Assembly: GCA_018857735.1 (NCBI GenBank)
Contig: JABMCL010001966.1
Coordinates: 102,501-166,500, forward strand
DNA length: 64,000 bases
Source of the DNA: Alviniconcha marisindica
Taxonomy: Eukaryota; Mollusca; Gastropoda; Provannidae
Direction of reading: 5' to 3'
Under the pieces are notes generated by a model, which saw only the letters and a program-made list of their open reading frames with translations, was not told where the DNA came from and searched no databases. Position 1 is the first letter of the stretch; every line of letters begins with the position of its first letter. Positions 35,135-47,329 of this stretch are shown in pieces. A program made the position numbers and the translations under genes.

Positions 35135-35406
35135 GGGGTGTTAAAAGTTGGTAGTGGACCTGGTCCAAACCGGTGGCTGAATCGTTGGCTACCTTGCTGT
35201 GAACAGACATAAAACACTGATTGCTTTGGAAGATTCACTGACCCATGGACTGTATATATATATATATCTAGGAATTTAAATGGGACTGGTCATCATGTTG
35301 ATGGTCAGAATGTTATCAGCAAGCTGAACATATCGTGACCCACGTGCGATGGCAGACACGATGTCAACGCAAAGCCGTTAGTACCTCTGTTTGGCACCAA
35401 GCAGGT

Positions 35407-35425
35407 GTCAGAGCCCCCCCACCCC
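35407..35425. repeat. C-rich/poly-C tract
   Basis: C runs broken by A, next to A-rich sequence. Confidence 0.85.
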
Positions 35426-35535
35426 CCCCCCCCCCCACCCCACCCCCAAAAAAAAGAAGAAGAGCAAAACAAACAAAACAAAAAACACAAGTAGACTCGC
35501 AATAACTTTCGCATGCATCCTTCTATAATCTATAC

Positions 35536-35539
<4 letters not shown>

Positions 35540-35601
<62 letters not shown>

Positions 35602-35617
35602 ATGTAATGATATCAAG
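35540..35617. repeat. (GA)n microsatellite
   Basis: About 75 bp of pure GA/AG. Confidence 0.97.
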
Positions 35618-35969
35618 AGCAGATCTTTATTTATATCAAGTGCAAATCTTCTCTCTCTCTCTCAAAAGATCGAGCCGGGGTCACCTCGAACGCACTGGAC
35701 ATTCATAAGTAGCATACGGTATCGTTGTCCATGTTGTTTTCTTTTGAATGTCAGAACGGGAAAGACGCTAGCCCACTGCGCCGTCTTTGTATTGACGACT
35801 GTCGTGCGCAGGATCAAACGAACACACACACACACACACACACACACCACGCGCGTACACTAAACCACCAACATTTGTTTTCTTCAGATGTCAAGTTTTA
35901 TTATGAATAATTAACACCAGGGCATGCTAGCGCCCTGATCACTTAATTTGTAATCACGGTTACATTCCA

Positions 35970-36004
35970 TGACGTCATCATCAACGTCACAACGCATGAC
36001 GTCA
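35970..36004. promoter_or_regulatory. paired CRE palindromes
   Basis: TGACGTCA at 35970-35977 and 35997-36004, with a half site ACGTCA at 35984. No clear gene start lies beside them. Confidence 0.3.
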
Positions 36005-38260
36005 TTCTATGAAATGATAAAAAGAGAGGCTACATTAGTCGGTTAGGGCTAGTACGTGTATCTCACAATATGCGATGAAAAGGAAGGGGAAGAGGGATGA
36101 TGCTGTCATATTAAAGACTTTGCTTTATACATATACAGCTCAGACTCTGAAGCAAATTGCCTTGCGGCCAAAACAACAACTAACAACAACAACAACTTCA
36201 CTGCAGAGCTCTAGGCTACTGTGAAGAAAGGGAAATCAACTCTCTATCGTGACGAAAGTTTGCCATAGCGTGCGGGAGGACCTCAGAAACCTGGGCAAGG
36301 ATTGAAGGTGAATCCCTTTTCACTACGATTTCCATTCGTCTTTTACGAGCCCACCCTGGAATAGATTTACTAGCACGCCTGCGGATGAACATACACTGTC
36401 CACAGCACCCTCCCCCTCCCACCAAACCCAAAAAAACCTCCCCCCCAAAAAATAATAATAAAAAAATACAAAGAAAAACGAGAACATATTGATGTTAATG
36501 AAGCAGTAAAAACAACTGAAGCTTGAAAGCACCATAAACCTGCCTGTGGTCAAAATTAAACCAAAATCTCGTACACTATTACACCATCACATTCTCTCTA
36601 TTACACTGGGCAAAAATGGTGAAGAAGTTACCAAAAAAATGTTTCTAAAATATGGTCGCTGCCAGAATGGAAAAAAATCTACAAGATGAGTCAAATGGCA
36701 ATAAGAATGAAGGTATACAATAACACCAACACTAATAATAATAATAATAATAACATCATACACAAGTTTGCAATATGCAATAACAAATATGATACATAAA
36801 AATAAAATATAAAAAATCCACATCTCTGCAGTGCGCCTTGCGCACATACATGCTACACGCATAGAAATGAAGATCAAAAACAGTCGGATAAAGTTTGAAG
36901 CAGCAGTAGCATCAGTGCTCGGTGAAAGTGCCCTGATAATGCGACACTGTCAACCACCAAACACCGCACAAACACGCGATACGTTGTGCACACGGATACA
37001 CACAGGCTTGATGGGACTATAAATGCAACATATGCCAATATAACCCCCCAAAAACGTTACCAAGCTGGCAAAATTTCATCAAAAAGAACTCTTATTCCTC
37101 TCAAAAACAGTTTCCATGGCATTTCAATGAGCGTAAACTGGTGTGAAAAAGATCTCAGCTCGCTCTGGCTTGATTTTCGCTTTTGTCTTGTTTGTTTTTC
37201 AGTGCTTTTTCATTGGTTTCAAATTTTAAACATAAATGTCTATTTTTCATTTTTCTGTTTCGTGTGCTCATCTCTTTTTCCTTCATGAATAAATTTCTGC
37301 TGAAATTCATCCGGTAATTACTCATATCTATTAACAAAATCCAGCAAAGGTTGTCAAGCATAGGGTGCACATTCAACCCAAGCATTCATGGGAAAGATGG
37401 ATGCCCACATCACCGACATTTATCTTTGTTATCAAGTTTATGAAAGACGAAAGATCTTTCTTTTTCAGTAATTTATAGTTTCGTTCCATCTTCTACTGAC
37501 ATCACTACTCAAATGGCAGAGATGTATGCAAATCTCGACCATCTTCTTGGATCAACCCTAGTCTTAGGGTACAAACACGGACAAGGTTTGGAATAAAATA
37601 TCTGCAAAAAAACAAACAAACAAAAAAGCAGCTAGGTGCAAGCAAGCATAACCAATGAAAGCATTGTGGGGCATAACAATAATATCCATGAATGCTGTAC
37701 ATTTTTCAGCCATCAAGCACATTGTGAAGCACTCTTTCACTCCAAGGTCACGGCACAGAATTCTCGGATCACCACATGTAACTGTATAGGTTCATCGATG
37801 ACAATCCCTGAAAACATGTTCCTCTCGCTATTCTGTTTATATGTACACCTTTGAAGGATTCACGTGAAGAAAAAAAACTGGAAAAATGAGAAGAGCTCAG
37901 CCTCAAACTGCACTGTTCCTCTCGCTAATTTGTTCATATGTACATCTTCAATCTTCAAAGGACCCACAGAAAAAAATGAACTGGAAAAATGAGAAGACCT
38001 TGGCCTCCAACAGCATTGTAAGGCTGAGAGGAAACTGGGCATGCTACAGTGTACATGGACCAGTTTCCATCATGGGCAACACGTGTCATCAGGTGGATCA
38101 AAAAACAAACAAACAAAAAAAGAAGAGGACTTGGTGAGCTATGTATGATCACCTGTACAAAGTGTATGAAAAGGATGAGAATGGAACCACTCGATACACA
38201 ATCCTTGGCAGCCTGGCATCTGTAGCCAGGTTTAGCGCACAACCACAAAGCACAACAATC
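36005..38260. other. no gene recognised; (AAT)n at about 36735
   Basis: AT-rich sequence, possibly distal flank of DLG1. A direct duplication of about 100 bp (ACTGGAAAAATGAGAAGA, GTTCCTCTCGCTA, TATGTACA) lies at 37815-38010. Confidence 0.4.
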
Positions 38261-38261
38261 A

Positions 38262-38505
38262 AACATGACGGTGCAAGCTTCAAGCTGCTCGCCTCACTCT
38301 AGTTTATCTGCACAATACCCAATATGACAGTGCAAACTTCATGCTGCTCGCCTCAATCTAGCTTATCTGCACAATACCCAATATGACAGTGCAAACTTCA
38401 TGCTGCTCGCCTCGATCTAGTTTATCTGCACAATACCCAATATGATGGCGCAAACTTCATGCTGCTCACCTCAGTCTAGTTTAAGTGCACAATCTGTATA
38501 TCCAC
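38262..38505. repeat. minisatellite of about 62-bp units
   Basis: Three to four copies of CAATATGACAGTGCAAACTT, CATGCTGCTCGCCTCAATCT and AGTTTATCTGCACAATACC. Confidence 0.88.
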
Positions 38506-39621
38506 CAACTGAATGGTAAGCAGATCAGATTTCCTTCCTATCATCATTTGTTGGTGTATTGCTTGTCTGTTTGTTGCTGGAGAAAAGATGTTTTCACTGA
38601 GAATGTGTGCATGTTTTGTATTGTCTAATTAAAATAAACTTTCTTTTTAACCCTTTGCACTTTTCCATCTTGTTGGAGGACCTTTTTGTGCTTGCTGAAC
38701 AGGCCACCATTCCATCTTTACTAAACACAATACCTTTTCAATTTTAGCAATGGATAACCTGTTCATCTTTCCTAAACAGGTGACCTTTTCACTGTTCTTC
38801 TCTTCAGGCAAGTGATATCAGACTGACCTTACAATTATCAAGAAAACAACGCATGTTAGCAAGTTATACCGAAAACAATAACAGACCTCGTCGATGGCCT
38901 TTTCATCAACTCTCACAGAAATGCCCCTGACCACCAGCCCCAGAAAGACTGGAAATGCTACACACACTGCACATGAATGCCAGGCCATTAGCACTATTCA
39001 GTGGACCAGTTCTCAGAGGTGCTGTGGAGTAGTACACTGATGACAGAAAGCTAATCCCTTAAATCTAGTTGACAACCTTGTATCAGACCATCACCATCTC
39101 TCTCACTCTTTAAAAAAAAAAATTCTCCTGGACAACTGAAATCAACTAAATACAGTCTCAAGCGACTAAATAAAGCATCAAGCGGACTATTTCAAACCCC
39201 AGCAACTCAGCTTGGCATTTACACACACTCCTGTCAATATGGCTCCACAGGAACAAGTCTGTGTGGTACACACCCCCTCGTCCTCATAAACACAACTGGA
39301 TGGTCTGCTGACAGCAAAATGCAACTACCACCCTAGGAAAAATTGCAAAGAAAAAGAAAAAGAGAAAGGAAAAAGAGAAACGAACAAAGAGAAAATGTAG
39401 TGATATACAGTGGGCATCAGCGTAGAGAAATGTACACCAGGAAAAGAAAGGTGGAAAAATGAACTTGACTGGCATGGATATGATAAAATGCTTCATACTC
39501 AGACACCTCAAACATGAAAATACTCATGAGTGACTTTCTCAACTTCTAGACTCTTCTTTCAGTGAGAGAACCATGCCGATGTTCCTCCCCGATCCTGATG
39601 GCTCATACATACATCTTGGCC
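38506..39621. other. no gene recognised
   Basis: No coding or repeat signal that I can support. Confidence 0.4.
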
Positions 39622-39627
39622 TTTATT
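39622..39627 (-). terminator. candidate DLG1 polyadenylation signal
   Basis: AATAAA on the minus strand about 2.5 kb after the DLG1 stop. It is the first canonical hexamer I find on that strand. Unconfirmed. Confidence 0.25.
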
Positions 39628-39639
39628 TTCTGACTGATC

Positions 39640-40050
39640 GCTCTTGTATGGCGCTATTCTCTGCCTCTGACCAAACTCACTGCATTCTAGTTGCAAGTGA
39701 CTGAATGAGTGACTGTAGCTTTACACAGCAGGTTTTGAATATCCACTGAAGTGGGGTACTTACAGCACCATTAGTTGCTGCATGGCTGGTGCCACACAAC
39801 ACTGCTGCTATTTCGGCCTGTGTTGTGTGTATACCATATAACCATGTTGAAGCCACATATGTTAATCTAGCCTATTAGTGCATACTGGGTTATTTTAGTG
39901 ATTCCATAATCCACTAAACTCATGGACTGTAGGATCTTTGACCTGTGTAAGTGATCTTTTAGCACGGGTATACAGACAGGGGACCTGAGTTTACAGCACG
40001 CAGGGGACCAGAGTTTACAGTCTCATTCAAAAGATTTTGGTTTGTAGTCA
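39640..40050 (-). mobile_element. decayed SINE family B body
   Basis: Shares with 16703-17165, in order: GCGCTATTCTC, CAAACTCACTGC, GAATATCCAC, GTGG(T/G)GTACTTA, GGCATGGCTGGTGCCACA and ACCATATAACCATG. The tRNA-like head is not recognisable. Confidence 0.65.
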
Positions 40051-40455
40051 AAGCCGAACCTGGTCTCAATCATTCCATCCTGGCCTACGTCAAACAAATC
40101 AGCATGACGGTGAACGGCATCGTATCATGACATGACCTAACCGTGTTCTCCAGCTATTCTGTTGCACCTCAATTTGCCTGAGGGAAGCACAAGTGTAAGA
40201 CACCACCCAGTGGTACATTTTAAGAAACGGACGATGGCAAAAGCAAACCAAAAAACACACACATTCATTTACTATCCAATTCCATTTCATTAACATTTTA
40301 AATGTTAATGTGTGCAAACCTGAATTTTAAAGGAGTGTGAAAATGTATGAAGGACTGGTACGGGGGGGAGGGTACAAATAAGATACACTGTTTCAAATGT
40401 TATATAACCCAAATGAACAAAAGATCCCCCCCCCCCCCAAAAAAAATGCAAAAAT

Positions 40456-40489
<34 letters not shown>

Positions 40490-42128
40490 TACACTAGTTG
40501 AGCATTTTATGGAGTCACAAGTCATCAACCGAAATGCTCTTGCTTGGAAGTGTCTATTTTCACTAAGGTTCATGAATGCTGACATGTTTGGGTGACTACT
40601 TATGTTGCTGATGAAATGATGAAAAGGACCCAATACATCTTTGGTACTGCACATTCTCTTGCTTCATACTCATAAAAAAATATTAAAAAAATAAAAAGGA
40701 AAGGAAACATAAATGTCTTGAAAAAGCCATCACAAATTTCCCAACGATTCAGCTCCATTTTAAACTGACCCACAACCACTGGAGTTAGCGTCGGTTTCAC
40801 AGGACAACAACAAAAGAGAAACAACAACAAAAACTGGCATAATTTACAGTACAAAACAATTACAAGACAATGAAGGTACCTGATAGGAAAAGAGCTGAGG
40901 ACAAAAAACAAACCATTTCAAAAACACCTTTCTTCAATTCTTGCGACATCCTGGTCATGGTTTTTAGCTTTTGATTTATCATTAAACTGATAGCATGCAA
41001 ACGGCTTCTCATCACTTCTCTCATATGAGAAACAATAACTGGTACCAAATGTGTATATTTATAACAGTCTCTAAAATGATGAACTAGAAGAAAAGAGGAA
41101 AACAAATCTCAGGAAATCATAATTTTTTATATCACTAAATCAAAACAAGTCCTTTCTTACTAATAATGTGATAAATTCTACAGAAGTTGATTAAACATAT
41201 CACATTAAAATTTCATGATTCTGTGCCAGCGCGTACAAGCTATATACATATGACATGCTTGACACTGTAGTTGTTTGCTGAATATCATGACACAATGTGA
41301 AGGTAAATGGAACTTGCTGAAAGAGAAATGGAGGTTGGGTTGGGTTAGGTGGGGGTGGGGAGTGGTGGTGGTGGGGAAGGGGGGGGTGTCAAAGGGAATA
41401 ATAAAGGTGGGGTAAAAAGGGGAATGGTGACAGGGGCAATGAGGTGGGCATGGACATTTTGATCTCGAGCCTCACACACTCAAACAGCTGTGTGCAAGTG
41501 CATCAACGCCAAGCATACAATCGACGTCAAGTCACTCAACGTCAGGCACACTATACAGCCAGCGTTCACTGCGAGTGATATCCTTCTCCTTTGACAACAG
41601 TGCTGTGCCCAGCACTGGTGGGAACCTCTCCCTCTGCCACAGGGTGTCCAAGGATGCCAATCACTTTCACCCTCCTCCTGGGAAAGCCACCAAAGCAGAC
41701 CTGTTCCAGCACAAGCCCCACCCTGATAAGTTAGATCCTATATTCTGGCCTGAAGACATGGTTCCACACTTTCCTGCCAACGTGAACAGCTTTTTTTCTC
41801 TCTCTCTGTTTGGTTGTTTTGGCCTCAAAAGACAGCACACAAAAGTTGACGATTCCCCCAGTTGCAGCCGATGCCCACACTAACACACAGTCTGTGGGAG
41901 AGAACTTCAGTCGCCTCACTTTTCACCCCCTTCACTCATCGAGCTACTTTGCGTAAAAGTGTCCCACTGCTGCCAAAAAACCACCAGCCAATCGCACGCA
42001 GTCACTCATCCATCCATCCACTTGCTCTCTTCCTGCCTGCTAAAGTTTCTGCCAGGCAGTCAGCTGGTGGGAGAGGGCGCTGTCCAGTTTGGCGGGTCAG
42101 TGAAGTGTAGCGCGTCACACCCTCTGGC
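40051..42128 (-). other. probable DLG1 3' UTR and flank
   Basis: Downstream of the DLG1 stop on the gene strand. Includes (AC)n at 40459-40489 and a G-rich stretch at 41335-41440. No gene is recognised. Confidence 0.4.
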
Positions 42129-42235
42129 TCACAGTTTCTCCTTGGCTGGCACCCAAATAGTGGGGCCCGACTGGTCACGGATCACTTCCTTCACCTTTGC
42201 ATAGATCTCGTCTGACGTGTCACCCTGCACCACCG
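42129..42235 (-). CDS. DLG1: DLG1 last coding exon
   Basis: 107 nt encoding (A)[19 protein letters not shown] then [15 protein letters not shown] and TGA. Acceptor TTGGTGTCTCCAG. Confidence 0.98.
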
Positions 42236-45200
42236 CTGGAGACACCAAGACACATCAGTCAGTCTCTTCACACAGCAGAGGATTAAAGTCACACACATCA
42301 GTCAGTCTCTCCACGAAGCAGAGGATTAAAGTCACACATCAGTCAGTCTCTTCACACAGCAGAGGATTAAAGTCACACACATCAGTCAGTCTCTCCATGA
42401 AGCAGAGGATTAAAGTCACACATCAGTCAGTCTCTTCACACAGCAGACGATTAAAGTCACACACATCAGCCAGTCTCTCCACGAAGCAGAGGATTAAAGT
42501 CACACATCAGTCAGTCTCTTCACACAGCAGAGGATTAAAGTCACACACATCAGTCAGTCTCTCCACGAAGCAGAGGATTAAAGTCACACATCAGTCAGTC
42601 TCTTCACACAGCAGAGGATTAAAGTCACACATCAGTCAGTCTTTCCATGAAGCATAGGATTAAAGTCACACATCAGTCAGTCTCTCCATAAAGCAGAGGA
42701 TTAAAGTCACACATCAGTCAGTCTCTTCACACAGCAGAGAATTAAAGTCACACATCAGTCAGTCTCTCCACGAAGCAGAGGATTAAAGTCACACATCAGT
42801 CAGTCTCTCCATAAAGCATAGGATTAAAGTCACACATCAGTCAGTCTTTCCATGAAGCATAGGATTAAAGTCACACATCAGTCAGTCTCTCCACGAAGCA
42901 GAGGATTAAAGTCACACATCAGTCAGTCTCTCCATAAAGCATAGGGTTAAAGTCACACATCAGTCAGTCTTTCCATGAAGCATAGGATTAAAGTCACACA
43001 TCAGTCAGTCTCTCCATAAAGCAGAGGATTAAAGTCACACATCAGTCAGTCTCTTCACACAGCAGAGAATTAAAGTCACACATCAGTCAGTCTCTCCATA
43101 AAGCAGAAGATTAAAGTCACACATCAGTCAGTCTCTCCATAAAGCAGAGGATTAAAGTCACACATCAGTCAGTCTCTCCACGAAGCAAAGGATTAAAGTC
43201 ACACATCAGTCAGTCTCTTCACACAGCTGAGGATTAAAGTCACACATCAGTCAGTCTCTCCATAAAGCAGAGGATTAAAGTCACACATCAGTCAGTCTCC
43301 TCGAAGCAGAGAATTAAAGTCACACATCAGTCAGTCTCTTCACAGAGAATTAAAGTCACACATCCAAGTTTACACTTCAGCCTGTCCCTCCACAAAGCAG
43401 ACGATTAAAGCCACACATTCAGGTTTACACAGCAGTCAGTCTCTCCGCAAAACAGAAGATTCACGTCACACATTCAAGTTTTCACATCAGATAGCCTCTC
43501 TACAAAGCAGAAGATTAAAGCCACACTTCAGGTTGACATGTCAGTCAGTCTCTCCACAAAAGCAGAGTATTTAAGTCACATATCAGTCAGTCTCTCCACA
43601 GAGCAGAGTATTTAAGCCACACATCAGTCTCTCCACAGAGCAGAGTATTTAAGTCACACATAAGTCAGTCTCTCCACACAGCAGTGTATTTAAGTCACAC
43701 ATCAGCCAGTCTCTCCACACAGCTGAGTATTTAAGCCACACATCAGTCAGTCTCTCCACACAACAGAGTATTTAAGCTACACATCAGCCAGTCTCTCCAC
43801 AGAGCAGAGTATTTAAGTCATACATCCAAGTTTACACTTCAGCCAGTCTCTCCAAAAAGTAAAGTGTATAGGGGAATAGCGCCACAGAAAATGTATGTAT
43901 TATTATTATTATATACCTACGAAACTTCCTAAAAAAGACACCCCCCACCCCTTCCGCATTTTAGGTGGTTGGTGCACAGCATACCTGTGAAATACTCCCC
44001 AAAGTCCTGCTCCAACTTCAAGGCCCGCTCATATGTCTTTCTGGCCTGCTCCTCCGTTATCCTCTTGTTCATCTCCCTGCAAAACAGTGTCAACCTTGCA
44101 ATCTCCCTGAGCGTCAGCCATACAATCTGCCTGCAAAACAGCACCGCTTACACATTTCCCCCATAAAACTGTCAGCCATATCTCCCTGCAAAACAGTGTC
44201 AGCCGTATCTTCCTGCAAAACATGTCAGCCATGCAACCTTCCTACAAAACAGTGTCAGCTATGCAATCTTCCTACAAAACAGCATCAGCCATACAATCTC
44301 CCTGCAAAACAGTATCAACTATGCAATCTCCCTGCAAAACAGTGTCAGTCATGCAATCTCCCTGCAAAACAGTGTCAGTCACGCAATCTCTCCCTGAAAA
44401 ACAACATCAGTCATGCAATCAGTTCAGCACCATGGACTCACTGTCTGTCAACAAGAAAAAGGTGGGACCACACCACATTAACACTGTCCACTGTGCCACG
44501 CAGGAACATGAGAGGTGGAGAATGTGGCTGCTGGCATCAAACATATCTTGCAAACTACATCAACAACATGCAGTGAACACCCTTCCCGAACAGCTATTCC
44601 CGTTTCCTGTTGGACGACAGAAGACATGTTATGCTACACAACATTAATGATGGACCTTGGTGAACTTGATTATGCTACATCAAGAATAACTCAAAAGGAC
44701 TATGAGTAGTAATGCTGTGTCGATAAAAGACTGGTGACTTTGGTAACACTCCACTAAAAAAAAAAAAAAAGAGAGAGAAAAAGGTAACACTGGTAACTTA
44801 GGCTATGCTACAGACACAACAGACCTGTTACAGTGCTAGTTAACTCAACTAACACTGTGTCAGTGAAAGGTGGGTGACCTGGGTTATATTACGTACATGA
44901 TGGACTCTGGTGATTTAGGCTTGATGAAGATGGCGATGGGGTAGAGACCAGCCACCTGCAGTCGCTTGATGGCATTGCCGCTGACGTCAAGGATGCAGTG
45001 ACGACCCTGCCATCAGACAACTTATATATATCAAGACAAGCCACAGGGTTTGGTTTTCTTCTTCTATTCCAGGCCTTATTTTTCAGTGCCACTGATTTGA
45101 ATACGCTTCAGCCAACAAGGTACTTGGCAAAAATCACACACACACACTCATTTTCAACACAGGGCAATTACCCCCTTATAACAAAAAGAAAAGTACATGT

Positions 45201-46312
45201 ATACATCAATGCACAGATCCACACTTCTTCATTCACAAGATCACCCTGATATAACTGTAATGGTTGACTGGGCGTAAAACACCAAGTTACTTACTTACTT
45301 ACTCATTCACAAGCACGCGCACGCAGACACACACAAACAAGCAGGCAAACACACAGACAGAAACCCATGCACAGTGTCCCACCTGTTCAGCGACCTCCTT
45401 GACAGAAGCAACGCTGGTTCCGTACAAGTTGTCATTATACACCCCAGCCTCTATAAAGAGGTGGTTCTGTATGTCGCGCTCCATCTGTTCCCGTGAAGCC
45501 ACAAAGTGGTAGTCGCGTCCGGGCTCTTCGTTGGGGCGCCTCTCTCTTGTCGTGTCTGTCACAAAGGCAGTGCCATCTCTCAAAATATGCTGCAGGAAAT
45601 ACCATGAAGCTAACAGTACACAAAAATTATCTGACAGGTTAGGCAGCTCAACTAGACAATGAGATCTTTGTTGCAACTGCCACTTTTTGTCTCGCAGTGT
45701 TGCTGCCTTTGCCACGTACTCACCTGACTTTCAAGGCTTTAACTGTCAAAACTGACAGCACAATCAAACTTTTCCCCTTCTTCTCTTTTTCAAAAAGGTA
45801 AGTGGGTGGATGGGTAACACTTTAAGCATGAAAACTGAAAGCAGTCAAACTTTTCACACCCTTCTCTTTTTCAAAAAAAGTAAGTGGGTGGATGAATAAA
45901 GTTCAGTGAAAGTTACCACTAAACAGAGACTGAAAGATCTTGCTTACACTCTGAAAGACAAACCCAGCATTAACATTTTGCAACAACAGCCTCACAACTA
46001 TGGACTTTTTAATTTCAAGGAAGTTGAACAAGGATGCCACACTGATAGAGTACTGTGACAACACACACTGAACCATGCACCACATCATGACTGATGATGA
46101 CTCACGTGGGATGCAGCTGCCAAATTTGTCTGGGAATTCTGAGATGAGGTCGTCGTTGATCCTGTCCTTCAGGGGTCCAAGGATGATGACTGGCCGTGTG
46201 TACTTCACTGCAACAACAGGCACAGGTTAAAACCACCATAGGCAGGGAAGCAGTAAAGCAAGAACTGAGCTTAACACAACACAACTTACTGCTGCACTTT
46301 GTGAACACTGTG

Positions 46313-46351
<39 letters not shown>

Positions 46352-46922
46352 CTATGCTTCACCACCATCATTATCTTGATTGCTGGATGTGCCACCATGG
46401 CAGCTCGCCTGCTGTTAACAACTCAAGTTCTCAGCCCACACACATGAGGGATGAGGGATGGTCCTACAACCTCTCCGAACTGTCTGTCACTGAGACCAGA
46501 GTTACCAATCAGTGAACATAGTACCACTGAGGGTAGCACACAGATGTCCGAACATCATCAGCAAAAAAACAAGTGTAGTAAGCAAAGAAAGGAGAATGGT
46601 TGTCTTTCTTCAAAATCTGCTCTGGCAAAGATCCCAGAGAACCTTTTAGCTGCAATAATTGAATAACCAAAAGGGGGGAGAGGGGGGAGACAGCAAGGGG
46701 GGGGGGAGAGGAGGGGTAGGGGCGGTGAGGGAGAGAGAGGGAGCAGAGACAGAATGAGAGGAAGGTGGAAGGGGAGGGAGGGAGAGAAGAGAGAAGAGAG
46801 GGAGAAGAGAGAGAGAGAGAGGAGAGAGGGAGGGGGGGGGGGGAAGGGGAGGGGGGGGGGGGGGAGAGAGAGAGACAGACGAGCAGAGAGAGAGGGAAGG
46901 GGCAAGGGGGGGGGGGGGGGAG

Positions 46923-46987
<65 letters not shown>

Positions 46988-47247
46988 CACAGAGAGAGAG
47001 AGAGACAGAGTACACTGAAATGTCACCCAACACAAGATGCACACAGGCACTGAGCCAATATCTGCATGAAGTACTTACGTTCTTGCTGCACCACAGCTTC
47101 GTAAGACAGAATGGGTTCTTCTCCCCCTGAAAGTCCACAAGGAATGCATACATATTATGTATACATATCAGATGCATCATTTACAGTTTTTAATAATACC
47201 AGTTACTACCAAGTCCATATAGGGGAATGGTGTGTGTGTGTGTGTGC

Positions 47248-47329
<82 letters not shown>

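Larger units (their letters stand above)
32510..35200 (-). mobile_element. 5'-truncated non-LTR retrotransposon, I/Nimb-like (reverse transcriptase plus RNase H)
   Basis: Minus-strand order: reverse transcriptase (SWREAVVIPIPKPGKDHSDP, NFRPIALTSCLCKTMERM, GFRKNHSTLDHLV, FFDLEKAYDTTWK, QQGSILSPALF, FVDDF), RNase H (FFTDGSKTEEGVAA, YTAELRAIL, FIWVPGHVGIRGNSAADSAA), then a zinc-knuckle-like C-x2-C-x7-H-x4-C (CIGCDKRLTIEHILLTCSDF). RT plus RNase H with this tail fits the I/Nimb group of LINEs. Frameshifts near 35134, 34545 and 32970 and an inverted insertion at 33253-33401 show it is dead. The 3' end is CTGATAAACCATACCGGCTG to CACCAATTTACTTACTC. No endonuclease domain remains. Confidence 0.9.

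Noticed and set aside
42217..42657. 146-aa plus-strand frame rich in [14 protein letters not shown]
   Set aside because: Translation of the 41-bp minisatellite in a DLG1 intron, antisense to the gene.
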